Shown here: piece by piece, positions 1-10,869 of the stretch
How positions within the stretch are numbered: position 1 is the first letter of the stretch
Layout: every line of letters starts with the position of its first letter
Assembly: GCA_011032825.1 (NCBI GenBank)
Contig: JAADJZ010000002.1
Coordinates: 310,001 to 374,000, forward strand
Direction: 5' to 3'
DNA length: 64,000 nt
From: Massariosphaeria phaeospora
Taxonomy: Eukaryota > Ascomycota > Dothideomycetes > Pleosporales
Made by a program: the position numbers and the translations under genes
Notes under the pieces: model-generated
The model's database searches: none
Told to the model about the DNA's origin: nothing
What the model saw: only the letters and a program-made list of their open reading frames with translations

Positions 1-1054
1 TTTAATTATTGTAAAATTAAGTTTAACGCGTTCTAAGCTTTTCTTGTTGCTTAATAAATTAATCTAGCTAGTTAATGCTAACAGGCTTGATTTTTTAGTA
101 AGCGCGCAAGTTGTTAGCTATATCTCGTAGTAAGCTCTTTAATAGCAAAAACTTTTTTAAATCTAAATTAAGTATACGCTTTACTATCGCGTTTTTTTAA
201 GTAGCGTAAGATTTTTGTAGTTAAACTTGCAATTGCGCTGCAAAGCTCGTTTGTATGTTTAATTACGAAGCGTTGATTAAAGCACTAAATAAGCGCGTGC
301 AGCAGCTCGTTTAGAAAAAAACGCGTTAGATTTTGTAGCTCTAATAGCAATAGTTATTCTAGCTTTGTTACTAGTTGATATAGTAGGTAGTAGTAGTTGC
401 ATAGTAATAGTACTATTGCTTGCAGTACGATTTTAGTAGAAGTAAATAGCTTAGTAGTTGTAATAAGCTAAAAGCTCTATAGATTGCTTTAGTTATAGAA
501 CTTTAGTAGATTTCGAAGCTAATAAATAGTGCTTAGGTAAGCTTTGCACTTTTTTAAGTAAGCTTCGCAAGCTCGCTAGCTTAGTATATTAACAATATAT
601 TGCTTGCAGCTACAAACGCTTTAGGCTTTTAGTAGAGTACTAATAGCTACTTAGCGAAAAGTATATAGAGTTGCTTCGCTTTTGCTGTAAATAAACTTTA
701 TCGAATTTATTATATTTTACATTAGAACTAGCTATTTTTGGCAATTTTTATTTATTTGAATTTGATTAATTTCTACGCAGTAAAGATCGTAAGATCTTTA
801 AAAAGTACAACACTTTCGAAAGTTAAAAGCAATTTCCAAGAAACTCTACGACGCAGCGAAAAAAGTTTTTAAACCTAAATTGCTACAATAAACGGTACTT
901 AGAATAAGTATATTTAAATGCTAGTTGTAAAAGCTCGTAGGCTAGAAAGCAAAAGCTAAAGTAGCAAAGCAATTAAAAAAGCTTTACAAAAGCTAATAAA
1001 CAACAACAAACTTAATGTAAAAACTTAAGAAATTCGTTTTAATGCAGTAGAAGC
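1..1054. other. RIP-mutated flank of LTR element 1, unassigned
   Basis: No open frame or identifiable motif is visible. The first 700 bases are T-rich on the plus strand and the rest is A-rich. This stretch was continuous with position 8190 onward before LTR element 1 inserted, so its right part may be the 5' portion of the older gypsy relic whose gag remnant begins near 8290. No matching LTR was found for it in the window. Confidence 0.5.
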
Positions 1055-1059
1055 TATAT

Positions 1060-1560
1060 TGTTATTAGAAGTATTCTCTTACCAAAGGTACAAGTTATCG
1101 AACTTGAGAATTCTGCCTAAAGAATTGTTCTGTGTTTAGAAAGCTTGATAACAACAAAGAAACAATCTTAATTCTATTTTAAATAGAATAACAAAGTAAC
1201 AATCTATTGCCTATAGATCTAATCTATGTATAAAATGTACTTAGAAAAGTTAACTACAAAAAATCCAAACTGTAAAGAAAATTCTGCTAATTTATATAGT
1301 TTTATAATTCTTTGCTAAAAGCGTTTTGCTTTGCTTGCTGCGTTTTGCTACGCCGTAGCACTCGTAGCGCTCGTAGCAACCGCTGCTTAGTGTGCTACGT
1401 GCTAAGGCTTTGTAGCACTTGTAGCGCATTACGTAACTTTTGCTAATTTAATTCTGCTTTGCGCGTTGTTGTACTTTTGTTTTGTAAACTTACAAGCTTT
1501 AACAACTTCTTTGCGTTGTTGCTTAGTTTACAATACCTAGTATTGTTTCTGTTTGTAACA
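1060..1560 (-). repeat. 3' LTR of LTR element 1
   Basis: This 501-bp repeat matches 7684-8184 along its whole length, with scattered transitions. It starts TGTTA and ends TAACA, the short inverted ends typical of LTRs. It is the 3' LTR because the pol remnants run on the minus strand. Confidence 0.92.
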
Positions 1561-1575
1561 TTATCTCTCTTTTTA
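1561..1575 (-). other. Polypurine tract of LTR element 1
   Basis: Directly inside the 3' LTR the minus strand reads AAAAAGAGAGATAA. This is a purine-only run except for one T, and it is placed where the plus-strand primer of an LTR element is expected. Its position supports the minus-strand orientation. Confidence 0.6.
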
Positions 1576-3049
1576 AAAATATCGTTTTAATAGCTGTTTT
1601 ACTATGCTGTGCTGGTTTTTTTTGCGCTTTGCATTAAAAGTGCTTTTTCGTATAAAAGTAAGTTAACCTTAATTTCTGTCGTGTTGTAACTTTCTTTTGT
1701 ATTTTTTTAAGTCTTAAAGTTTAACTATGCTTAAGGTTTTTGTATTTTTTTTTGCAAAGTTAACTGTTTGTAAGCACGCTTGTTTTGCGCGTATTTGTGC
1801 AATGAATTACTTTGTAGCAAAGCCTTGCCGTCGCTGCTTGTCAAAGAGTCTAAAGTATTTTTTTTCGCCTAAAAGAACTTGTTTAGACTGTATTTCTTCT
1901 AGCTTAGTGTGTAGTTTTTTTTTTTTAAAAAAAGAGTTTGCTGCTGTTGCTAAGAAACAGCAGTTTCTGCGTTAAAAGCTTTTTGCGGTAGAGTTTTAAA
2001 AGCTTGAAATTCGTTAGCGTGTCTTAGAGCTTCGGGCTTAAGTTAACGCAGCTGTTAGTAAAAAGAAAAAGTTGTTTGCTCGTAAGCTAGCGACGATTAA
2101 AGAAATAAAACGTCTTAAAAAAGCGCAGTTAAGCGCTTTTTTTAATTCTAAAAGTATAGCTTTTACTAATAGTCCTATACCGCTGCTATTTAAAATGCTT
2201 TCAACTAACCTAGGCTAGTTACAGACTAACTCTTCTCTACTCGCTTTTTTTTTTTTTAACTTTTTTGCTTTTTTAGAGAACTCGGATTCTTTGCTTCTAA
2301 ATTTCGCTAGTAATATGTTTGCACTAGTTCCTTGTAGTTCGTAAAATTCTATATTAGTTTCTATGTATTCTAGCTCTTTAGCTATTTTTGCTATTTGACT
2401 AAGTATTTCTACTAACGTCTAAACTTTTGTAGGTTCTTAACTTCTTCGACTTCGTATTCTTTGTCTTTGAATTTGATATTAGTTGCTACTTCGGCGTCTA
2501 GTAGTGCTAGTTTAAGAAGTAATTTGTAAAAAACTAGATGTATGCGCATGCTTGTAAGTAGCTGTAGTTTAAATAATACAAGTCTTTTAACCTCTAAGAT
2601 TTTGAATAGTTTTATTTAAAAGTTGTTTAACTTGTTGCATAGTTGTTTAGTTTTTAGGTTTTTTTGTAAGAGAAAAACTTTATTTCTCTTTTTAAAAGTT
2701 AGTTTCTTAAGCTTTTTCTTGTTTGCTAACTTAGCTATTGTAAAGTTCTTTTGAGCAATTTGTTTGCTCAATTTGTCGTGTAATTCTTGCATTCTAAAAG
2801 CCTTGTTGTCCGCTACTAGCGAAATGCTTTTAATATTCTTTAGATTTTAATAAGCTACTAGCTTATATTTGTAATTTGCGTAGTGTAGCGAGTGTTCTAT
2901 TGTTGTAAACCTTGTGCTGTTGTATACTAATTGTGCTGTTAGTAGAAGTTTAACCTAGTTGTTTTGCAGCTTATTAGTGTACATTCGTAGGTACTATTCT
3001 AGCGTTTAGTTTGTTTGTTTTATCTAGCTGTTTGTTTGCGGGTGAAAGC

Positions 3050-5900
3050 TTGTTAATAGCTTTTTTGCAACTCTTAACTAGGCTAGAAACGTATTTCAAA
3101 ACTTTAATGTAAACAGCTTGTTTCTATTAGTAATAAACTGTTCTAGCAATTTGTAATTAGCAACGAGTGCTTTCGTAACCTCGTAAGCTATTTCTTTTGC
3201 TGTAATTAATTCTTCTATTAGTACAAAATGTAATTCTTTAGTTAATTAATTTACAATTACCAATATTGAATCGCATAGCCGTGCTAATTCGGGTTTTAAT
3301 AATTTTAAAAGCTTTACTATAAAGTCTATTGTAACGCTAATCCATAGGCGTGCGAGTAGTTCTAGCGGTTAAAGTAATTCGTAGAGCTTGTATCTCTTAA
3401 GTTTGTTTTTAAAACAATTCAAATAGTTGTTTACTACTTTCTAAACTGTGTTTTGTACATAGAGTATTAAGTACTCGTTTAAGATTTGTCGAACTATTTT
3501 GTTAATTCTTAAGTGTTTGTATGCTTGTGAAGCATGTAATTTCTAAATAAGCTATATAGCTTAAGTGTCGTTTGTAACTATCTATCTTTGCTAGTTGTTT
3601 TTACTCTACTTTTAGTGCATTCTTTTTTTAATGCTTGTAACTCTAGCTATCTTAGCTAATTGTAGTTAGTTGTATTTAAAAGTTCTATTTAAATTCCGTC
3701 GTAATACTAAGTTGTGCGTAACTGGTTTGTTAGTTTCTGTAAAATCTAATTTTCGACTAAGCGCGTTTGCAGCTTTGTTGTTAGTTTCTTTGCAATAGTA
3801 AATCTTAATATCGTAATCTACTATAAATTCAGCTTATCTAACTTGTTGTTAATTTAATTTCTTAGTTGTAGTAAAGCTAGTAAAGTTCTAATAATCTAAG
3901 TACACTTGTACTTAATGCCTTGCTTCTTTTAGCTATGCTTTTTACTATTTAAAAGCGTTTATTATTGCTAATAGCTCTTTATCGTAAACGTTGTAGTTGA
4001 GTTCTACTCTTAAGAACTTTCTAGAATAGTAGAACACTAGTTTTTATTTTCTATCGTTGCATTGCTGTAAGAGTATTGCTCTTAATGCATAGTCTAAAGC
4101 ATTAGTTTTTACTTAAGTTTTTTTTTCTAGGTTGTGCATCTGTAGCATTGGTGCTATAGTAAACTTCTTTCTAAGTTCTTAAAACGCCTGTTTCTGTGTT
4201 TTCGTTTATTTGAACTTTTTATCTTTTTTAGTAATTTCTAAAAGTAGTGTCGTAGTTTTAAAGTAATTTTTAATAAACTTTTAATAAAAGTTAGCAAATT
4301 TTAAAAAAAACTACACGTTTTTTACTGTTTTAAAAGTTAGCTATTCTTGTACAGTCTAAATTTTCTTCGGGTCTATAAATACTTTTTTTCTTAAAATAAT
4401 AAATCTAAGATAGCTAGTTTTTGTAACGTGGATTTACACTTTTTTAAGTAAAAAAGTAGCTAGTACTACTTTATCTTTTGTAGCACTTTCTTAACATGTT
4501 CTTAATGTTTTTTAAGCGTTTCTTTAGAGTATATTAATACGTTGTTTAAGTACGCTGTAACAAAAATGTCTAAGTATTTGTATAGTACTTTGTTAATTAA
4601 GGCTTAAAACGTAGCTAAGGCATTAGTTAATCTAAATAGCATAACCTAGTACTTATAAAGTTTATATCTAGTTTTAAAAGCTATTATCTATTTGTGCTTT
4701 TTTGCAATTTTAATGCGATAGTATTTGTCTTGTACGTTAAGTTTCGTAATTTATTTTACTTTTTAAAGTTGATCTATAAGCTTCTAAATAAGCGGTAGTA
4801 AGTATTTGTTTTTTTGTATAACGTTGGTAAGATGTCGAAAATCTACGCATAGTTTCAATTCTTTGTTTTTCTTAGGTACAAACAATATTAGCGAAGCTAT
4901 TAAGCTTTCGCTTAGTCGTATGTATTCTCGCTGAATATTCCTTTAGATGTATTTTTTTAATTTCTTCTGCTAGTCGTAAGTTAGAGAATACATTAGTTTT
5001 AGTTGCAGTTTTGTTCTTTCCTTAAGGATAATCTTATGATTCTATTTTTAGTAGTCTACTAGGTCGTGCTTTTCGTTTTTTTTAAAAAAACTTTCAAACT
5101 TCGCTTAGTATTCTATAGAGAGGTTTCTAAACTTTTCTTCTAGTTTCTTAAAAAAGTTGAATCGTAGTTTGCTTGCTTTTAAAAGCGCAACTTGTTGTAT
5201 TTATATAACGCTTATTTGCTAAGAGTTTTTCTTACAGATTCTCGCGATCTTGTAAAGTAAAATTAAACTAATTCTTTTGTTCTTAAGTAAGCTTTGAATT
5301 GTTAATTTGTTTTATTGTACTACAGCGACTTTCTTTCTAAGCCTTTAGCTGCGTATTGTTTCGTTTTCTTAATTAATGTTAAAGTTGTGTTTTTGTAGCT
5401 AGTTGTACCTAATATACATGTTAGAACTTTTAAAGTTTATAATATTAATACACTATTAATGCCTAATGCTTGCAACTTTTAATTTAACTTTATAAGTTTT
5501 TAAGTTGATTAAACTATTTCTATATTTAAGTAGTTGTCCGTTAGCTAACACTGTTCGTATTAGTTAATTCTTAACTTAATAAAGTATTTTGTTTCTTTTT
5601 ACCTATTCTAAAGAGACTAATGTTTAAGCAGCTTCGCTATCAAGTAGTGCAGTAAGCTTTTAGCCTGCGACTTTTGCTTTTACTTTTATGTAATTTTGTT
5701 TTAGTTGCGTTTTTTGCACGCTTTGTACGGTCGTGCTAGAAGTACTTATACTATTCTAACTGTAAGTCTAGTAGCCTACTAGTTTTTTGCTAAAAAAGCC
5801 TTTAAAACTTGTTTCTTTAGAATGTTCTATTGTTTGTAGTATTCGCATTAGTCGATAAAACATTTCTATAGCTGTAGGTATTTGCTATAGTTTTGATTTT
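3050..5900 (-). pseudogene. pol remnant of LTR element 1 (RT, RNase H, integrase)
   Basis: The boundaries are approximate. On the minus strand the reverse transcriptase core is recognisable around 4300-4900. The catalytic box at 4541-4552 reads YLNN, where active enzymes have two aspartates; both changes are GAC to AAC, as RIP makes. Downstream, around 3050-3400, an integrase core can be followed by its spacing, with fragments such as SVTIDFIVKL and ITAKEIAYEVTKAL. Stop codons, mostly from Gln and Trp codons, occur every few dozen codons. Nothing functional can be made from it. Confidence 0.85.
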
Positions 5901-6299
5901 TAAAATTTCATTTAGTTGCGTATTTCTATAGCTAGTAGATCGCGCGTTTTTAGATGCAGAAAAGCTAGCGTGCTACTTAGTACGTTTCGTAGTTTTCTAT
6001 GCATAATTTGTTGTTGCATTTTAAGTAGTCTTTGTTCTTTAGACCTATAAGCTACTATTCTGTAATATGCTTGCTAAACTAGTGTGTTTAACACTTTTTA
6101 TTGTAACACTATGCCTATGCGCAGCTGCTGCCGTAGTTTTTAAACTAATTGTTGTAGTTATGTACGTAACATTCTGTTACTATACATTTGCCGTTTTTGA
6201 GCAAAACGTGTAATAGTAACTTTAGCTGCTGTTGCGTAAGAATTCTATTGTTTGCGTAGTACATGCAGTTCTTTTTGTTGCACTAGTGCCAAAGTAAGT

Positions 6300-7600
6300 T
6301 TCCGTAATTGTTCTAATTAGCGAATTTTATTTTCTTTTTTGTTAGTTTTTGTTGTGCTATTGCTGTGTTTGCAGCTTTTTATTCTTGTAGTTCTTTAATT
6401 TGTAGTTCTTTGAATTTCTAGTTGCAGTACTGTGCAATGTAAGTGTTCTTACCGCACATCTAGCACTCGTAGTTTTAAAGTCAATTTGTAATTGTTTTTG
6501 CTTGTAGATAAGCGAGCTTAGCTTCTTAGCTTGCTTATTTTTTCGTTATCAAATTTTCGACCTCGACTTATTCGTTCTCTAGTTTTTCGTAGATTTTTGA
6601 ATATAGTGTAGCTACTCGCTGTAGTTAGACTATAGCAATAGTAGTAGCTTGCGCGCCTGCTACTTTCTGTAGTGTTTCTAGGTAGTTTTTGCAAAAGTAT
6701 TTGTTTTTACTGCATTAAAAACATACTTTATTATTGTAACGCTTTTAGCGTTTTTCTTTAGACAGCTCGTTTTTAGAGTTTTGCTTTGTTAAAGTAGCGT
6801 TCTTTTTGTTAAACTGCTTTTGTAGTAGTTTGTTGTTTTAAACTCGTTTAACGCTGTCGATGTTTATTAGGTCGTAGTAATAGGTTTTTTTAATTGTTGC
6901 TACTAGGCGTATGTATAGTTTAATAGTAAACTTGCGTTCTTGCTATTGTTGCTATAGTTAGTTGTTAATTTGTACCGCGGTTTTAATTAACTCTTTAAGT
7001 TTTTTAAGTCTTTTGTTTTGACTAATTTTATTTTTTACATGTTTTTTTAGTCTTGCGTAGTAGAACTTGCATAAGCTTTGTTTTTCTACGTTGTCTACTT
7101 TAGCCTAAATTTTTTTAAACTTAATTGTATATTCACTTGCAGATTTTTTTTGTTGTAGTAGTTTGAGTTTGTTTATTGCTTGTTAAGTTTCGTCTACTTC
7201 CTCGTAAATCGTATAAAGCTTTTTTTTAAATAATTCTTAGTTTTCAAAAATGCGTTGCGTGTCTTGCTTTATTTCTTACTTGCTATTGCTTTTAACGTAG
7301 TCGTTTGCGTGTAGCTAAAACTACTTTGCTGCGTTATCTTTTATGTGCATTCTAGCTGCAAAAATCTTGTTTTATTTCGTAAAAAAGCTCGTTGCATAGT
7401 AACAGCAGTAGAAGTCGATGTTTGTAAAAAATAATCGTAGTATTTTCTTTTTTTTGCTATATTTCTCTGGAAACGGTGCCTTTGCAGCACTACTAGTTTC
7501 TCGACTCTTTAGAATTGCTACTATTTTCAACAGTTCGCTAATTTGCTTGCTTATTTGTTTTATCTAGTTAGCTTGCTTTGCTAGTACCGTTGCTGCAGTG
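6300..7600 (-). pseudogene. gag remnant of LTR element 1
   Basis: The boundaries are approximate. A zinc knuckle of the C-X2-C-X4-H-X4-C type lies at 6424-6465 on the minus strand. Its histidine codon has become TAC (Tyr) and one codon between the first cysteines is TAG. The position, between the 5' LTR and the RT remnant, is that of gag. The rest is too mutated to define. Confidence 0.75.
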
Positions 7601-7683
7601 CGTGCTAGTGCTTCGGCGCTGCTACTACTTAAGCTTGCTAAAGTTGTTATGTTGTTTTAGTTTTAAACTTAAAGTAGTTAACG

Positions 7684-8184
7684 TGTTATTAGAAGTGTTC
7701 TTTTACTAAAGGTACGAGTTATTAGACTTAAGAATTCTGCCTAAGAAATTGTTCTATGTTCGAAAAGCTTAATAACAACAAAAAAACAATCTCAATTTTA
7801 TCTTGAATAGAATAACAAAGTAACAATCTATTGCCTATAGATTCAATCTATGTATAAAATGTACTTAGAAAAGTTAACTACAAAGAATCTAAACTGTAAA
7901 AGAAATTCTGCTAATTTATATAGTTTTATAATTCTTTGCTAAAAGCGTTTTGCTTTGCTTGCTGCGTTTTGCTACGCCGTAGCACTCGTAGCGCTCGTAG
8001 CAACTGCTGCTTAGTATGCTACGTGCTAAAGCTTTGTAGCACTCGTAGCGCATTACGTAACTTTTGCTAACTTAATTCTACCTCGCGCGTCGTTGTACTT
8101 TCGTCTTGCAAACTTGCAAGCTTTAACAACTTCTTTGCGTTGTTGCTTAGTCTACGATACCTAGTATCGTCTCTATTTGTAACA
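7684..8184 (-). repeat. 5' LTR of LTR element 1
   Basis: This is the partner of the 1060-1560 repeat, with the same 501-bp length and the same termini. It is followed by the right copy of the TATAT target duplication. The primer binding site would lie just inside it, at about 7665-7683 on the minus strand, but mutation has removed any tRNA match I could name. Confidence 0.92.
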
Positions 8185-8189
8185 TATAT

Positions 8190-9529
8190 ATACGAAAATA
8201 TTTATTGCAAAACTTATAACAAAACTACTTAAAAGAGTAACAAACAATTAGCTACTAGCAGCGAAGCTAGTCTTTGCAAAACTTTTGAATTCTAAGCAGC
8301 TAGTTAATAACGAAAGTGCAAAAGTTTAGGCACTTATTAAAATACTACAAAATTAGGTTTAGATTCTTTAGAAAGAAAAAAAAGCTGCGCTAGCAACACC
8401 GCTAACTTCTTTTAGTATTTCAAAAGCTTCTACGCTAATTACAAAGCGCAACAAAATGCTTAACCTAGCTTAGTTCAACGAAACAAAGTTAAACTATAGA
8501 TAGTTTAAAGTCTAGGTAGAAAACAAAATGCTTAATAACAAGAATTTAATTAAGAACTTATGCGGCTATATCTACAACTGCTTAACAAAGCAAGTAGCTA
8601 CTACTAAACTCGCTTAGTATTAGAAATACTATAACGAAATAGTAAAAAAGTTCTACAAGTACTTTAATAAGTACTACTAAAACTACATGCAAGCGCAGAA
8701 AGCGCTTAACCAACTTTTCGCTTTTAAGCAGAAAAAAATGTTTTTTTAAGAGTACAATAAAGAATTTATGCGCTTTGCGTACGACGCAAAAATAACAAGC
8801 AACGTAGCTACATTAAAAAACTAGTACAAAGCAAAGCTTCGCGCTAATTTATAAAACAAAATAGTTAGCGTTATTGTTTTTTTAGCATAGCAACTTTAGA
8901 ACCTAATAGAACGAGTTACTTAGATTAAAAAAAAACCTAAACCGCGCGAAAGCAAACAACTAGTAGCAAATAGTACTAAATTAATTAATAAGCGACACAG
9001 AGGCTATAGACTAAAAGCTAACAACTAAAGCTGCTACTTAAGCAGTCCGCGCAGCTACTAACAACAACAAAAAAAAGCAAGCTAAATAAGCAAACAACGC
9101 AAAAATAACAAAACAACAAAAAAATTACTTTTGCTTTTAATGCGGTTTAGCAACTTACATGTTTAATAAATGCAAGCTCGCAGCTTTAAAAAAACTCGCT
9201 ACAACTTAAAAAGCAACTTCTAAACTAGTTAAAACAACGGCAAAAGTTAAAAAAGTCTTTGAGTTTAAAAACTTAGAAAACTAAATACTTTTAACTAAAA
9301 GCGTAGTTAGAAGTAGTAGAAAAAGAACATAGTTTCTTTATTAGATAAGTTTCTAAAGTTTCGCTAGCGCTAGCTAGATAGAAAACTACTTACAGTACAT
9401 GCAATTATTAATTAATTTATTTTCGCTTTAGCAATGCTCGACTTTAGGTGCACTACCTATAGTTTTGTTAGCAAAAAGTTTTGTAAAAAAACTATTTTTT
9501 GCGTATTTTAATAAAAGAAAAGCTTGTAG
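8190..9529 (+). mobile_element. Gypsy relic (element 3), 5' part with gag remnant
   Basis: This is the left piece of an older plus-strand gypsy element split by LTR element 2. A gag zinc knuckle lies at 9132-9173 (C-X2-C-X4-Y-X4-C, the histidine turned to Tyr by CAC to TAC). The sequence continues at 16369 with pol remnants in the same orientation. No LTR of its own is visible. Its left end may extend into 1-1054 across LTR element 1. A 63-codon open frame near 9465-9656 is a chance remnant that runs into the LTR of element 2. Confidence 0.75.
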
Positions 9530-9534
9530 TAAGC

Positions 9535-9965
9535 TGTTACGATTTAGTATTACAACTAAGCTTAGCGCAAAGCGCTTAGGTTATAAGCTACTAATAAAGT
9601 TACATAGCAAGCTAACTAAACCTCAATTACGTAACCGCTTATTAGTAAGCGCTTAAGAATAAGCGCGCTTAATAGTAAGCGCTTGGCAATAGGCACTACT
9701 TAGTAGTAAGCGCTTAAGAATAAGCAAAAACACTTTCTAGTATATAAACCTAAAGAAACAACGCACTTTTACAGTTGTTGTTTTTAATTTTACAATTTAC
9801 TAAGTTAACTTTTACTTTAACTTCTATACTCTTTGCAAAACGAAGCTTGCTACTACTTTAGTATTAAACGCTATACAACTTCTTTTAGTTTATTGAACTT
9901 ACTTATTCTCTAAAAACTAACTTAAGCTTAATAAACAACTTTTCTAAGTTCGCTTAGCCTTTACA
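9535..9965 (+). repeat. 5' LTR of LTR element 2
   Basis: This 431-bp repeat is nearly identical to 15933-16363, with differences limited to transitions. Both copies contain a cluster of short iterated words based on TAAGCGCTTA, a 10-bp palindrome, at about 9640-9730 here and 16045-16125 in the partner. Confidence 0.92.
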
Positions 9966-9989
9966 TATTAAAAACTCTTAAGATAAATA

Positions 9990-10850
9990 ATACTTTAATA
10001 ACTACTTTTCTTTATACTCGCACTAGCGGTACGAAAGTAGCAAAGCTTAACTTCTACTATAGAAATCGCTTGAAGCTAGAGAACTAGTTACTCTAGTTCG
10101 ACTTTTTTTTCAAGTTTAAGAATAACTATGTTAACGACATTAACAAGGCATTTCTAATAGCTTTCTACATAAAAAGAATAGCTTTTAAGTAGATTTAACT
10201 TTACTTAAAAAAGTATCTAGATAGCGATAACAACAAAAACATAATTACACGCATGTTCAAAAATCGCGCTGTATTTAAAAACAAACTGCAACAATTTTAC
10301 GCAATTGCTAACAAGCTCGCTATCGCAGAAAAAACTATCTAACAAATGCGCTAAACTAAGTTAGTTAAAAACTACGCTAACTTGTTTTAACAGTACTCTA
10401 TTTAGACTAACTAAAACGACAAAGCACTTATGCGCATGTACAAGCAAAAGCTAAAAAACAACGTTAAAGCAAAACTAATGCGCTTTAGAGCAGCTACAAA
10501 CACTTTAGACAATTTAATTAAAAAATTAATCTGCTTTAACAATAAGTTGTACAAACTCGCAATTAAAACGCGAGCTAAAGCAAAGTTCTACGTACTAAAA
10601 AGCAATAGAAGTTATACACTTAACACTAGCTAGCGTTAAGTACAAATTTAACACTTGCGCTTAGCAAGCGTATACAACTTAGCTTAAAAATACAAACTTA
10701 TGCACTTTAACAACCTCAACAAAAGCAAACTAATTAATAGACAATTAAAGTATAGCAAGAAAACAAGAACTTGCTATAATTGTAGCAAACTAAGCTACAT
10801 CTCTAGCAACTGTTGTTAAAAAAACAAAGTTGTTCAACAGTTGAATGTAC
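9990..10850 (+). pseudogene. gag remnant of LTR element 2
   Basis: The boundaries are approximate. The zinc knuckle at 10772-10813 reads C-Y-N-C, four residues, Y, four residues, C. Histidine has been replaced by Tyr through CAC to TAC. A 67-codon open piece at 10430-10633 (Lys- and Asn-rich) is a fragment of this frame that escaped stops. Confidence 0.75.
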
Positions 10851-10869
10851 TGTCTAATGCTACGAGTAG

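Larger units (their letters stand above)
1060..8184 (-). mobile_element. LTR element 1: Ty3/Gypsy-type retrotransposon, RIP-inactivated
   Basis: Two direct repeats of exactly 501 bp (1060-1560 and 7684-8184) begin TGTTATTAG and end TTTGTAACA. They bound a 6.1-kb interior. The flanks carry the same 5-bp target duplication, TATAT, at 1055-1059 and 8185-8189, so the insertion is structurally complete. Read on the minus strand, the interior shows a gag zinc knuckle near 6.4 kb, reverse transcriptase near 4.5 kb and integrase near 3.1-3.4 kb. This RT-before-integrase order is that of Ty3/Gypsy elements rather than Ty1/Copia. Every frame is interrupted by stops, so the copy is dead. Differences between the two LTRs are transitions, so they cannot be used to date the insertion. 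Confidence 0.93.

Noticed and set aside
1727..1975. 82-codon open frame in the AT-rich block
   Set aside because: It lies inside LTR element 1 on the strand opposite to its pol, has no motif, and is a chance survivor of stop-rich RIP DNA. The same applies to frames at 9465, 10430, 15408, 19230 and 20828.
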